From contig WPIO01000143.1 of assembly GCA_009760855.2 (NCBI GenBank), forward strand, positions 862,237 through 926,236: DNA of 64,000 bases. The letters run 5' to 3'. The notes under the pieces were generated by a model that worked only from the letters and a program-made list of their open reading frames with translations, was not told the DNA's origin and made no database searches. The DNA is from Cristatella mucedo (lineage: Eukaryota > Bryozoa > Phylactolaemata > Cristatellidae). The translations under genes and the position numbers were made by a program. This document shows positions 12,839 through 25,398 of this stretch, one piece after another; position 1 is the stretch's first letter; each line of letters opens with the position of its first letter.

Positions 12839-12946
12839 GCTCTCTCTCTCTCTCTCGCTCTCTCTTTCTCGCCCTCTCTCTCGCTCTCTCTCTCGCTCTC
12901 TCTCTCACTCACTCTCTCTCTCTCTCACTCTCTCCCTCTCTCTCTC
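12211..12946. repeat. 735-bp imperfect CT/CG polypyrimidine tract
   Basis: Almost pure CT repeats, broken about every 10-20 bases by a G (CGCTCTCTCTC). The plus strand is over 90% pyrimidine and has mirror-repeat character that could form triplex DNA. Open frames of RERERER (minus) and SLSLALSL (plus) are artefacts. Confidence 0.97.
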
Positions 12947-15650
12947 CGCGTCCCCCCCAGCTTCGCCTGCGGTGCCGGAAATCCTGGTCGGGAGGCGATT
13001 TTAGGCGCTCGCTGATCGCGTCGGGGCTAGCCCGTTAGTTTGCAGGGGAAGTCCTTGCCCAGAAGCGCTTCGCGTGCTCAGCCGCGCCGCTCACCTGTCC
13101 TCGTTCGCAGCTGCTCGAGCCCTCTCGTCCAAGCGGTGCGCGCCGCAAGATTCGCGCGCGCCACTTGGACGGTAGGGCTCGCAGTCTCTAGTCGAGAGAG
13201 AGAAGGGACTAAACAGCAGCGTGGGGCTAGTAGGGAACTAGCGGCACGCGACTCGCGTCATCGGCGAAATCCGCCGCCGGCGGCTCGCACTCCGAGCCAC
13301 CGGCGGCACCGAAATCGGCAGAACGCAGCCGACCGTTTCGAGTTATCGCCGTACGCGCGTGCCCGCGCGCGCAGCGACCATGTTTTTTTTAGGGCGCCGC
13401 ATCCCGACGACTCTCCGGTTTCCTAAAATCGTGAGCCGCGGCGCGCCGCGGCGCGCTCTCCGGCAGCGGGCGCTCGCTCGAACGCAGTCCACAGGCTACG
13501 CTCCGCGTCGCTCCGCCGCCCTGCAGCGGAGCGACGCGGAGCGCTCGCTTCCTTCGTGGTCCTTCAAGGTCGTTGCCTTCAAGGTCTCGCCGTGGCCCAG
13601 TCCGCGACCGAGGCGAGCGATTTTTTCCACGTTGGCACATCGCACCCGCAGCGCCGGCGGAAAATCGCACCCGCCGCGCCGCGCCGGACGGCCGCGCCGT
13701 GCGCCCTTTCTCAGGCGAGCGCTGTGCGCAGGCTGGCTGGCTGGCCGAATGCTAACCATTGTCGGACAGCCGGGAGGGCAGGCTGCGGGCGATTCCGCTA
13801 GCGGCAACTCGCCACGGGCGGCCAACGCAACAATTGTGACGCTGTTTACGCTTGCCCCGCCGGGCGATGTGTCTCCAAGCGAGGCTGTCCCATTGTGCCC
13901 TCGCGCGACACAATGCCACGGGGCGAGGACCTTTCACCTGTCAAACGTTGCAAAAGTGACACCCGTCGGTGTGCGGTTCGAGTCGGCTGTTTATGAAGAA
14001 ACAGCCGCTGTTTGAAAGAGCGCTCGCGCGCCTCGCAGCGCCGAGCAATCACTGTGCGCCATTCGGGCAGGATCAACAAGCGACCGGTCCGGCGCACTCG
14101 ACGGCCCGTCGATGAAGCGTCGGGCGAACTCGTCGGGCTCGCCCGCTCGCCACGGGCTGCGGAATGCGCGCGCGCGCGCGCGCGACGCCTTTTCACTCTG
14201 CTCGATCGGCGTCAACTGGTGAAGTCAAGGTCAACTGGTGCGCGAGAAGCGCTTAGAAGCGCTCACCGCTCGCCGTCGGCGCACGAGTCCCGGCTGCGCC
14301 CTCGGGCGCGCCCGCAGCGAGCTCCCGAGAGAGAGTGAGCGGCCCACAGCGAGTTCGCACGCCGTCTGCGCCACGCTGCGCCTCCCGCAGCGAGCGAGCG
14401 ACGAAAAGTCAACCGCCCAAAGCTGCCACTTCCGCCGCTGGTTTCGGCGCAGCAGCAGGAGCGGCATCGCGGCGGCGGCCGCGGCGGCCGCGGCGGCGAC
14501 TGAAAGCGGCCATGAATTTTCGAGTACCGATTGAATTAAGACAGGTTCGAAAATGATGCGATAGAAAAAGAAAACGTCAGAGACAAACCCTTTCGGCCGC
14601 AAGCGAGGCTCTCTAGCCGGAAGCGCACCAGTGCTGCCAGTGCAAGCGCTCGAGGCGGCCATTTTGCGAACCGGGTCGGTAGCTTTCGTTTGCTGGTCGC
14701 CCCGCTTTTATCATTGCGGAATTCCGGCGGAACGATCCGGCACGCGTGCGGCGAGATAGTTTGAGTATTCCATAGTATTTCACGCGCTCCTCTGACCATG
14801 CTATGACGTTGTTCCCGAAGAAGCTGCAAGGAAAACGCTGCAGTCAGGCTCGCCCCACGGTGCGACTCGCTGTGGATATTAGGCGCTACGTCGTGCCAGT
14901 TTGCAGGTTTTCGTGTCAAGAAAACTTGATTGATGCCGAGCCTCGATTCGTGTGCATATCAAAAAAGAACGCTTCCTTGCGCTCAGAGAGAATTGTTTTT
15001 TAGGATTCCGCTTCGCTAGAACCGCACCGGGCGTCAATCTAGTTGGCCCTAGGGATGCTGGCAAAGTACTCTAAAACAAATTAGTGAGACGTTTTTGCTG
15101 AACCATTGAGAGCTAGACGGGCTGAATGCTGAAAGAGATCGGCACAGTGCCGTGCGGGATGCGTAAGCCAAATTTACCGCGAATGTCCGTCGCTGACCCA
15201 ATGAGAGAAACGCAATGTCACAGCCCAGTCTCAAGTTGAACGACACGAAGGCACTCAATGACGGTCAGATGGTGCGTTTCTCGAGATCAGTAGTGGTTTC
15301 TATGAGTGTAATCCAGTCCAGCGCGCTGCGGCGTTGACGTTCGAACGTTCTGGCCGCACGAGTGCAGGCAGATGGCACGACAGGGGACGCTGGCATTGGC
15401 TTCTTTTGGAAAGTCAGTGCCGGTAAGCTCGCGCTGCTGATGTTTTCATGGCAGAACTCGGTGGCAAACGGCGGAACGGCAGAGCGATCGCAAAACTGAG
15501 CACGTGCATTTAAATTAGGCAGTGGATGGCGTCGTTCGGACCGTTTGGATTGCATCGGTTGGCGGGCGCCCAGGAATGCTATCCGCCAGCCTTCTCCGTC
15601 GCCAAGTGATGGCGTAGTCGACTGAATCAGCCGATAGCTGACCTCTGTCT
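12947..15650. other. GC-rich block with hairpins, no recognisable gene
   Basis: CpG-rich until about 14500, then more balanced. Open frames up to 218 codons occur (13359-14015 plus) but have low-complexity composition. It contains a GC run (14166-14184), a 14-bp CCGCGGC/GCGCC-rich palindromic stretch near 13437-13452 and the hairpin listed next. Confidence 0.4.
13499..13543. other. 18-bp perfect GC-rich hairpin
   Basis: CGCTCCGCGTCGCTCCGC (13499-13516) is the exact reverse complement of 13526-13543, with a 9-nt loop. It is not followed by a T run and no function can be assigned. Confidence 0.8.
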
Positions 15651-15654
15651 TTAA

Positions 15655-15705
15655 ATGAAAAAATAAATATAATTCACTTCCACAGCGCCCAAAGAGAACT
15701 TGGTC
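15655..15705 (-). mobile_element. SINE-B/L2-A tail relic, antisense
   Basis: 'aaatataattcacttccaca' followed by 'gcgcccaaagagaacttggt' matches the reverse complement of the SINE-B tail seen at 32.67 kb. Only the tail is preserved. Confidence 0.45.
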
Positions 15706-15893
15706 TTTTTTTTCCTCGGTCCTTGGCACCGCAGCAAGCTCGTTGTCGACGCCGGCCGAACGTTCGACCGCGCCCACGCGGCATGCTTTGACGGGAGGAC
15801 GGAGGCTCTTCGCAGCCACCGTCCTGGGCCGAACGGCCAGCCTCCACGTCAACGCCAAATACGAAACGAATAATGAGTGATGATGCTGATGCT

Positions 15894-16035
15894 GCTATGA
15901 CCCACCCTTGCTGCACGTGCTGATGATGCTGCTATGACCCACCCTTGCTGCACGTGCTGATGATGATGCTATGACCCACCCTTGCTGCACGTGCTGATGA
16001 TGATGATGCTATGACCCACCCTTGCTGCACGTGCT
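15894..16035. repeat. 37-40 bp minisatellite, four copies
   Basis: Four copies of a unit containing GCTATGACCCACCCTTGCTG and CACGTGCT start at 15894, 15931, 15968 and 16008. They are separated by variable GATGAT linkers. The array joins directly to an L2-A copy whose first bases (GATGACGTTCG) resemble the linker. Confidence 0.9.
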
Positions 16036-17036
16036 GATGACGTTCGCGTATGGATGGCAGACAACTTTCTAAATTGAATGACGATACAACCAACGTGCTA
16101 GCAACGGGCAAACCGAGTGCGATTCGGAAATTGGAACACCTAGCACTCCAAGTCGTCTCTGCCAGCATATTTCGTGTTGAATCCGCACGAAGTCAAAGTG
16201 TTCCATTCCAAAGTGACCTTACAGCAGACGACCGCATGAGTGTCGCAAATAATTCTGCCTACTTCCAGCTACATAACGGTGCTAAACATTGGACTTGTTT
16301 ACACAGCGATACCACGTCTAAAGTGATCCATGCATTTGTGAGATCTCGGCTCGACTTCTGTAACTCACTGCTTACTGGTCTACCGGCTTGTGCAATCAGG
16401 CGCTTACAGCTGGTGCAAAAATCAGGCAGCTAGGCTTGTCTGTCGTGAGCGTCGCACTTGACACATCACATCACTTCCAGCTGCCCTGCACAGGCTTCCA
16501 GTCAAGCAACACATCAACTTCAAGGTTCAATCACTCATTTTTACGTCACTTCATTCTTTGGCTCCAGCCTACCTATCAGATCTACTCCCATCCAGGCTAA
16601 GCGTCGCACCACCCGCTTTTCAGAAACTAATCGTTTACCTATACCTCGTACAAACCTCAAGTTCTTCGGAGACCATGCCTTTAGTTCATATGTCCTCAAA
16701 GCCTGGAACTCACTTCCGACTTGCGTCACGACATTCCGTGACTTGAAAACATTTAAAAAGAAATTAAAAACGCATCAACTTAGGACAGCATTAAGTGGGT
16801 CTATGTGATTCGTCCTCTATATGCTTATGCGTGCTTGCACAGTGCATTCTGCCACTAACCACACTTGCACACTGACCCTGTGTATGTCACCTTTAAACAT
16901 GTCATGCTTATTGTCGTTGAGTATGCTGCCACTAACCGTTAGATCATGCTTCCTTTGCAGTAAACGTAAATTGCCTAGAAAGTGATGGACTTCTCTCAGG
17001 GTGATATACAAAATGTATTGTTATTGTTGCTATTAT
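16036..17036 (+). mobile_element. L2-A copy, C-terminal ORF to tail
   Basis: It starts after the reverse transcriptase catalytic site ('atggatggcagacaacttt', equivalent to IDDI.TWMAANF). It covers the ORF C-terminus (for example SSKPGTHFRLASRHSVT in a shifted frame) and the 3' UTR, and ends in the tail with 'gatatacaaaatgtattgtt'. Frameshifts break the ORF. Confidence 0.85.
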
Positions 17037-19327
17037 TTTAATCAATCGCAGAATGTAACCGACCTTCACTTCATCATCTTTTGCTACGAGTTTACTATTT
17101 TTTATGCTAGCTATTTTTCTGTGCAGCAAGACTCGAGATTGCGATTAAACTTATAATTGTTCACAGGTTGGCCTCCAAGTTTGGCCAACTGCTTTGGTGG
17201 CTGTGAGAATCATAACGCATATATGTAGTGCAATCCAAGAAATCAGCGTAATCAGGTTAAGAATGACGCTGAATTCCGTGCGGTCGAAGGAAATCTACAA
17301 ACTTGCAATAAATGTGGCTCATGCGAGGGATAAAGACGGGCGCGACATGTAGCAAAAATCCTCAAAAGCCCAGAAATAAATACTCGCTGTAGAGCGGTTC
17401 CCCGACCGGCATCTTGGATGCCTACTGCCGCTAGGCTTTGCTTGCGAAGGTAGCGTAGTCAGTAAGGGTAATAATATGAAAGAATAATTTCGGCATTTTT
17501 GTCTACATCCTTTGACACCAAAAAATTTAGAATGAAGGCTAAGCGGGTTCGTGTTTGGCAGCAAGGTTCTCTACAAACTCCGTGAGCGGCGTTCGTCCGG
17601 TGTGCTCACGCCCGGTCGGCAAACTCTCAAACCAGAAGAAAACAGCAGTCGTGTACGCTAGAGTGGATGGAAGTGGTGAAAGTGAGGCAAAAAACAGCGG
17701 CCGGGAATGGGGCAATCGACATAGGAACCGGAAGTCATTGTCCTCATCGCCGCTGCGCTCAGTGACTAGTGAGCAATGATGCTAGCTGTCACATTTTCAC
17801 GGCTAGTAAGATGACGCCATGCAAGATCATTTAAAATAGGATCGATGTCATGTGAAGGCTAGACTCTGTTGCAAGAACAAAAGCGATACCTTTCGACCGC
17901 TAGCACTAATGCATTCCGAGATGCTAGAAATTGTGGTAACTGCATTTTCCTCTCACAACTTTCTGCAAGGTAATGATGAATTTCAACAATAGAATTATAG
18001 TTTTATATTCGTATAACAAGAAGGTTGCTTTGCGGCTGCACTTGATCGTGGTTTTTCAAGTATATTCGTTAAATAATTTATCGATATAGTGAAAATGACA
18101 CTTCACAAGCTCGATTGTCTGAGTCAATTATACACCCCTGTATTAAAATACAAATTAAAATTACAGTACAAATGGACTGCAGGCCCATGTATTCGAGCAC
18201 ACTCGCAAACCCTCCGATGCCAGGTGCAGCCACTCAACAACTACTTGAGCGTGGGCAAGAACTTTTTTCAAAAGACTGTGGTTAAAACAAGTCAATCAGA
18301 GCGTGTTGTTTACTGAATGGCCATCCTAGTGTAATTAAATGTACAATAATAATAATGTGATACTTGTAAAGTCTAATATGTCTTAGTTTCTGTTATTTTA
18401 CGTAATGTACTGGGTATTACGAGTGGAGAGGTGACTAAAGGGGTTTTATTTCATGTCCAGATGGCTCTAAAAATGTTATACACCGGATTTAGATGCTCGT
18501 GAATAGGTTTTTCCATGCTCTAAATACGAAATATTCCATTTATAAATAAAGAATCCTTCTTGATGGAAGTTCAGTTATCTTGGTAGAGTCTGGAACTGAT
18601 TAATTGCATTTAACGAAGGACGACTGTACATACTTCAGGTTGTCACTGGGTAGTAAATTTTACTTCAGGATGATCTATCCATTCCATTTTTTACCACAAG
18701 CTTTACTCTTTAGAGCAGGAGAATTTTAAATTCATTCACTGAAACATTACGTACCTTGCTGTGGACAGAAGTCTAGCGTTAAAAAAAACAGCTCTTACTC
18801 TGTATAAAAAGTAATTTTCCACTCTAAATCAGACAGTTATTCATACTCTAAACGAATTCAAATCAAATTCTCGCTTAAAATTTAGCAATGTTCAGTAGTT
18901 CATCTAGCTTTAATTTTGATCTCTAAGAAAAGTTATCAAGGCAAAATACTGATTAGCTATTTTACACTGAGGCATTTAAAAATAAGTAAGACCATCTTTA
19001 CTTAGACCTTCAAGTAGCTTTAATAATAGTATAAGCAAAGAAGCTTTAATCCCGTCAGTTTAGTTTAATTCTAGCTGCTCAGGTAGGTATTTAGCAGCAT
19101 TTTTCCAAAGATGGAACGAAGAGGTAGTAACGTTCGGCAAATGCATTTTGCTACCTATGCGGCCATTGCATCAAGACGAAAGATATCATTTGGAGGCCAC
19201 GTGAATCGTTTAATCACGTGGCCATGGAAGCATCTACTAAGGTGTTTACTACGTACTTGACCGAGCAACTAGCGGCCAAGCTCAAATAGTGACTCCTCCA
19301 TGTAGGTCCAACGGAGATAGTGCAATT
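17037..19327. other. AT-rich intergenic DNA
   Basis: No element or gene is recognised in about 2.3 kb. The longest frames are under 82 codons (for example 17555-17779 plus, 18089-18316 plus) and have no recognisable domain. Confidence 0.45.
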
Positions 19328-19665
19328 AGTTCGTATGCTTCCAAAGCCAGGAACTCACTCCCGACTTGCGTCAGAACATCCCCTGACTTGACCACATTTA
19401 AAAAAACTTAAAAGCACACCTGTTTAGGACAGCATTTATTGGGTCCCTTCGATTCGTCCTTCATGTGCTTATGCACGCTGACACTGCGCATGCTGCCACT
19501 AACCACACTTGCATGCTGACCCTGTGCATGTCACACCTAACCATGTTATTCGTGTTGTCTGTTTATCAAGCATGATATTACTCACCATTCCATTGCGTTT
19601 CCCTTTGAAGCAAATGTAAAGCGCCTAGAAAGAGATTGAGTTCTCTGAGGGTGCTTTATCAAGTG

Positions 19666-19697
<32 letters not shown>
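19328..19697 (+). mobile_element. L2-A 3' end with long ATT tail
   Basis: The ORF terminus (TTCGTATGCTTCCAAAGCC), 3' UTR and tail ('gaaagagattgagttctctg') end in about ten ATT units. Confidence 0.9.
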
Positions 19698-19698
<1 letters not shown>

Positions 19699-19779
19699 GT
19701 CACCCACAGCCGGTGCGCCGGCCGCTTCTATTTGTGTACCGGACAAACAAGGCCGCTATTTCAGCTCAGGTTTAGATAA

Positions 19780-20945
19780 ATATTTATTTCAATGGACAAA
19801 GATCATCCAAGGAGCCTCTGAAGTATGGGGTACCTCAGGGCTCCGTGCTTAGTCCAGTATGGGGTACCTCAGGGCTCCGTGCTTAGTCCAGTTCTTTTCA
19901 CGATTTATAGCCTACCTCTTTCCAATGTGAATGCCAGGTAAAATCTAGGCTTTCACTTCTATGACGATCACACTCAGTTGTACCTTTGCTTTGATCCCTC
20001 CCAGCCCTCGAGAGCTCGTCGAGTTCTCTCAACCAACTTGCTGCATGTATTGATGACATCCGCACATAAATGGCAGCAAATTTCCATAAATCGAATGATG
20101 ATAAACTAACTTACTCGTCATGGGCTCAAACCAAGTGAGATTCAGAAATTGGAAAGTTCAGCGCTCACGATAGGCCCTGCCATCACATGTCGTCTTATAT
20201 TTGCACAAAATCTAGTTGTTCCGTTTCAAAGTGATCTTTCAACGGATGGCCACATCAGTTCCACAAAAATTCTGCCTACTTTTAGCTACATAACGTTGCT
20301 AAAAATTGGGCTTGTTTAGATAAGGATACCGCTTCTAAATTGGTTCATGCATTTGTAACACCTCATCTTGATTTTTGTACCTTTCGCCGACCTGCACTGG
20401 CTACCAGTCAAGCAACGGATTGACTTCAAGGTTTTGTCGCTCACTTTTAGGTCCCTTCATTCTATGGCTCCAGCCTATCTTTCAGATATACTACCCCATC
20501 AGGCCAAGCATCGTACCACCCACTTTTCGGAATCCAACAGTCTAGAAATACCTCGTAAAAACCTTGAATCCTTTGGAGACCGTGCATTTAGTTCGTATGC
20601 TCCCAAAGCCTGGAACTCCCTCCCGACCTGCGTCAGAACATTCCCTGACCTGACCACATTTAAAAGGAACCTAAAAACACACCTATTTAGGACAGCATTT
20701 AGCGGGTCCCTGTGATTCGTCCTTGATGTGCTTATGCGTGCTGACACTGTGCATGCTGCCACTAACCACATTTGCATGCTGACCCTGTGCATGTCACCCC
20801 TAACCATATTATTCATTTTGTTTATTTTTTAAGCATGATTTTACTTACCATTCAATTGCATTTCACTTTGCCGCAAATGTAAAGCGCATAGAGAGAGACT
20901 AAGTTCTCAGAGGGCGCTTTATCAAGTGAATTTTTATTATTATTC
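19780..20945 (+). mobile_element. L2-A copy, RT to tail, internally deleted
   Basis: It begins at the RT motif corresponding to KYGVPQGSVLGPV (19820-19900, with a 35-bp duplication), then the YADD-equivalent region (degraded, 'ttctatgacgatcacactca'). It deletes part of the C-terminal region near 20380 and continues to 3' UTR and tail. Frame 20368-20715 is open for 115 codons. Confidence 0.85.
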
Positions 20946-20949
20946 TTAC

Positions 20950-21615
20950 CTTACTGCGTGCTGGTCAAACAACCTGTGCAATTAGGTACTTACATTCGAT
21001 GCAAAACTATTTAGCTAGGCTTGTCCGTCATAGGCGTTGCAGTTTCCGTATCACGCCACTCCTAACTGACCTGCACTGGCTACCAGTCAAGCAACGGATT
21101 GACTTCAAGATTTTGTCGCTCACTTTTAGGTCCCTACATTCCTTGGCTCCAGCCTACCCATCAGATATACTCCACCACCAGGCTAAGAATCGTAGCACCT
21201 GCTTTTCAGAATCAAATCGTCTACTTATGCTTTTTACGAACCTCCAATTTTTTCGAGACCGTGCCTTTAGTTCGTATGCTCCCAAAGCCTGGAACTTACT
21301 TCCGACTTGCGTCACGACATCCTATGACGTGAGCACGTTAAAAAAAATTCAAAACGCATCAATTAACGACAGCATTCAGTTGGTCCATGTGGTTCGTCCT
21401 TTATGTACTTATGCGTACTTATACTATGCATGCTGCCACTAGGCGTACATGCATGGTGACCTTGTGCATGTTACCTCTAACCATGTTACGCTTGTTGTCA
21501 TTGATCATACTACTACTAACCATTCGACCATGGTTCCTTTGAATCAAATGTAAAGTGCTTACAAAGTGATTAAATTCTCTGATTGGGCTATAAGTATGTA
21601 TGCATTATTATTATG
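20950..21615 (+). mobile_element. L2-A copy, C-terminal ORF to tail
   Basis: Frame 20999-21442 covers the C-terminal segment (LADLHWLPVKQRIDF-type motif read as LTDLHWLPVKQRIDF, then KAWN.LPTCVTT). It is followed by 3' UTR and a degraded tail. It abuts the previous copy head to tail. Confidence 0.85.
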
Positions 21616-23674
21616 GCTTACTTTCTTAAAATTTGTCATCATACCCATTGGACTCAGAATGGGCTGCAAATTGCGAAGCTTTTCAAAAAACGGAAATATA
21701 TCGCCTCACGTTCATCTGGTAGATGAACGCAGGTCAAAGGAATTGCAGGTCTGTCGACCGACGCATGCAGGGTGAAAACTTAAAAATTATTTTGGAAGCG
21801 ATTTTAAATTATCCATGAAGTGACGATGATGCAACGTCAAGATTTTAATATGTGCCAAATGTTGGAGCACGATTTGCATCATCTGCTCCCAATGTGCGAA
21901 ATTCGCCTTTCTCAGTATTGTGTTTTTAGCAAACTAGTATTTCTCAGAGCTCCAGGGCCCAACTCCGGACTTAGCGCCACAGTACGTCCGCGTGGCTGCT
22001 GCGTTCGTTTCCGCGGCCGTTTGATCGTTCGCTGCAATGCTGCTGCATGACGCTGGGAAGACGCCTCGCTGCCTCCAGTAATAACTACTGCACCTGCGCT
22101 GTGATGAGCTGTCAGCCTTCGTTTCTCTGCACCAGTTTTCGCTCCTCTTCGCATCTCGGCAACCGATTTCGCTGCTTCACTCTCTGCCAGATCCAGCGAA
22201 AGACCACATTCGGCAATCAACGTTGCGCCGTTGCTGATCATGCTCACGCGACCCCGACGATTGACTCAGCGTCTCTCCACGACGTGCTTCCGTCAGCATT
22301 AACTCTTGCCTTCCTATACCAGAACTCTTCGTTAATTAATAACTCATTTCCTTTCTGCGACTCTATATTCTCCAAATTGATCAATCGACGTTTAGAAACA
22401 CCAGCAATGTGTGGATAGGACAAATAAAAATAATCCAGCATCAAATGAAAAAAACTAATAGAAAAAATGTGAAATATTTTAACTAGTTTAATTAATAATC
22501 TAATCTACCTTGAACAATTTGAAATCTCATATAAAATGTTGTTTTTAATTTTTTCCCCACTTTAAATAAATTGATTTATAACTGTTGTAATAGATAATGT
22601 TCCATATTATAGTTAACGGCATTACAACAGATTGCGAAATATTTTTTTAATTACTCGGGTTTTTTTTTCATGGCCTTTTTTTCGAACTTCATCTCACTGA
22701 GCTGTTTTTTCGGGTAGCCACCTATACCTGCCGTATTAAAGAAAATAAATACGTTTCAGATGTATTACCGTCCTGCTCATAGAAGCAAAGTTTTTTGGCA
22801 ATAGTAAACTTTTTTATGTTGAAGCACGGGCAATTAAAAGATACTACTTACTAACGACTAAAAATGCATATTAATATAAATGTACTATGTAACAATATAT
22901 AAATTTAAATTACAAAATAACAAAGTATTTCATTTGACACCAGCGGGAGCACTGTGGCAGATATTAAACCCCTACAATTTGCTTGATTTTTAATCAGCTA
23001 TTTAGTTAGCGTATTCGGTCGCTCGCTGATGCTCCTAATGCACCCTCTGCGTGTCAGAATTATTATGAGAGTACAGAAATGATGAACCTTACATCACATT
23101 GATGAAATGACAAGTGATAATTTGCTAATTTGCATATTTAGCTTCTGCATGCACTCATATAGCTGATATTGAACGTGCCTTGCTGGGACTACCTCTGGTA
23201 AGCGGTGTGTGTGCATAGACAGAATCCAATCCACGCGTGGTTCTTTATTGAGGCCTACTACGTAGCTAATTTAAATTCAGATTTAAAGATGATCGAAGAG
23301 TCAATTGGCTCAGTACGCGCAACTCAATGCGGATTTTCTACGCTTCATCAACGACTGAATTTAACAATGTTAGATTTTTTCTTTTAGTAAGGAAATTGTT
23401 CGAGATATAATTTTGTTATGAGTTTGCATTTTTCTCTCACTCAAGTTCTTCTCAATCGTCTAAGACCACATAGCATGGCTGTCTGCGGGACGGGCGGGGA
23501 CAGCGAACACTAGCGTCCGCATTCCAAAGCGACGTTGGATCTATCCGTAATTTCAATACGGGCGCGTGCTAATTTCTATATTACGCGTATAGTTTCCGCC
23601 CGCCGTCAAGGGCCGGCGATATTGAGATGTTGAGCAGAAATAAGCGTAAATATCTTTAGCAACGCTACGCCTAG
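21616..23674. other. Unassigned DNA with a CpG-richer patch
   Basis: A CpG-richer patch at about 21950-22270 has open frames on both strands (22047-22418 plus, cysteine-containing; 21912-22247 minus, alanine/arginine-rich). The rest is AT-rich. No domain is recognised, so no gene is called. Confidence 0.4.
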
Positions 23675-23891
23675 CTAAGCGGCAGCCAAGCGAACCGCCA
23701 ACGTTCCGTCGTACTGTCGAGACTCAAGAGAAACGCCGCCGCATACGACAAACTCTACTACAGGAAGCGACTGAAAGAGAGCGTCCGTGAGCGTCGCAAT
23801 GTCAGAGCTCATCGATGGCTCCCACTTGTGAAACAGTCAAAACCGAAAGAGTTTAAAGGAAGGATTCTAGCATTTGACTATCATGATCGTG
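23675..23891 (+). CDS. Candidate internal exon, unknown protein
   Basis: A frame opens after a TAG at 23672-23674 and stays open to a strong-looking splice donor (G|GTAAGAAT, GT at 23892). The translation is basic and not low-complexity, with the segments YDKLYYRKRLKESVRE and HRWLPLVKQSKPKEF. A possible acceptor AG lies at 23657-23659 or at 23672-23674. I do not recognise the family. It stands out from the surrounding AT-rich DNA by GC content and codon-like composition. An open frame of about 72 codons can occur by chance, so this is tentative. Confidence 0.25.
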
Positions 23892-24654
23892 GTAAGAATT
23901 CTTTGCTCAACAGTAGGCCAGGCTTTTAAGCACGTGCTGGGTTTACCACTAGGTAAGCAGACAGTCAAGCCTGCATTGTAATGCAACACTGAAATTCCCC
24001 CTGACTTTTAACGCAGTGCTGTTAGTATGATAGTTATCTGATTGTAAACCCTTCGAAAAAACGCAGTTCTGCAATTTTTTTAGCCGTGATTATTTGCATC
24101 TGCTTGCGTCCGATTTTCTCTGCTGTCGCCCTCTCCCTCCCTTCCTTTGGATTTTGCCCACTCTCTACCCGTCGCAGCTAAAGACACGGCTTGAGACGCT
24201 TGGCATAAAACAGTCTGATCGCCGTACGAGCGAATATTTTCTTTCCTAAATAGTGAAGATGCGAAAAAAAAATCAGAGGAAATTCAGAGTGGTACCGAAA
24301 TTTACCTGGCACTGGATTTCGCTCCTTAAAAAGTTACTCTTTCAGTTAATAATGCTAAAAAAAACAGCTTGGATTTAGAGGGAAACTTTTTTGGGTAATA
24401 ATATTGTTCAGCTATCGTATTCAAACGAAACAATCGTATTACGTAGAAGTAAAAGCATCGGTCAAGAATTACTTTATTTTTAACATCCTCATAAATAAAT
24501 GGCTGCTGTAACATGTATCCTTTTTTACAGCAAAGTTTAAGCTCAGAAACGCTACGTTGCCACGCAAAACTGATTTTGAAAGTAAAATTCTCGTCTAATT
24601 GAATTGCTTTCGTCGTCTTACGAGTTTTCAAGCCGCGAAACTTGGAATCAATGA
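23892..24654. other. AT-rich DNA, no recognisable gene
   Basis: The minus frame 24326-24631 (101 codons) has no recognisable domain. Nothing else is seen. Confidence 0.4.
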
Positions 24655-25287
24655 AAGCAATAATGATAATATTAATAATTAACTTGATAGAGCGCCCTCA
24701 GAGAGCTCAATCTCTATCTCTCTCTAGGCGCTTTACATTTGCTGCAAAGGAAAATGCAATTGAATGTTGAGTAAAATCATGCTTGATAAACAAACAGAAA
24801 TGAATAACATGGTTATGGGTGACATGCACAGGGTCAGCATGCAGATGTGGTTAGTGGCAGCATGCACAGTGTCAGCACGCATAAGCACATCAAGGACGAA
24901 TCGCAGGGACCCACTAAATGCTGTCCTATATAGGTGTGTTTATAAATTCTTTTTAAATGTGGTCAGGTCAGGGGATGTTCTGACGCAGGTTGGGAGGGAG
25001 TTCCAGGCTTCGTAGCATACGAACTAAATGCACGGTCTCCAAAGGATTTGAAGTTTGTACGGGGTATTTTTAGACTGTTGGATTCCGAAAAGCGGTTGGT
25101 ACGATGCTTGGCCTGATGGGGGAGCATATCTGAGAGATAGGTTGGAGCCAAAGAATGAAGTGACCTAAAAGTGAGCGACAAAACCTTGAAGTCAATCCGT
25201 TGCTTGACTGGTAGCCAGTGCAGGTCAGCGAGAAGTGGAGTAATGTGGCAACTAGAAAGCCTAGCTGCGGAGTTTTGCACCAGCTGC
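24655..25287 (-). mobile_element. L2-A 3' half, antisense
   Basis: Tail, 3' UTR, then the ORF C-terminus (frame 24963-25280 minus, 105 codons, includes LADLHWLPVKQRIDFKVLSL). It is truncated at a duplicated AT microsatellite. Confidence 0.9.
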
Positions 25288-25315
25288 AGAAGTTTGAAGA
25301 TTAGCTAACAGCCTC

Positions 25316-25364
<49 letters not shown>

Positions 25365-25398
25365 AGCTTCAGAAGTTTGAAGATTAGCTAACAGCCTC

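Noticed and set aside
12074-13015. Long RERERER and SLSLSL open frames on both strands
   Set aside because: They are direct translations of the CT/GA microsatellite and show no other protein signal.
15894-16035. CRISPR-like array or satellite DNA
   Set aside because: Only four units with GAT linkers, joined to an L2-A end. A local minisatellite explains it.
21912-22418. Host exon in the CpG-richer patch
   Set aside because: Both strands are open and no motif or clear splice pair was found.
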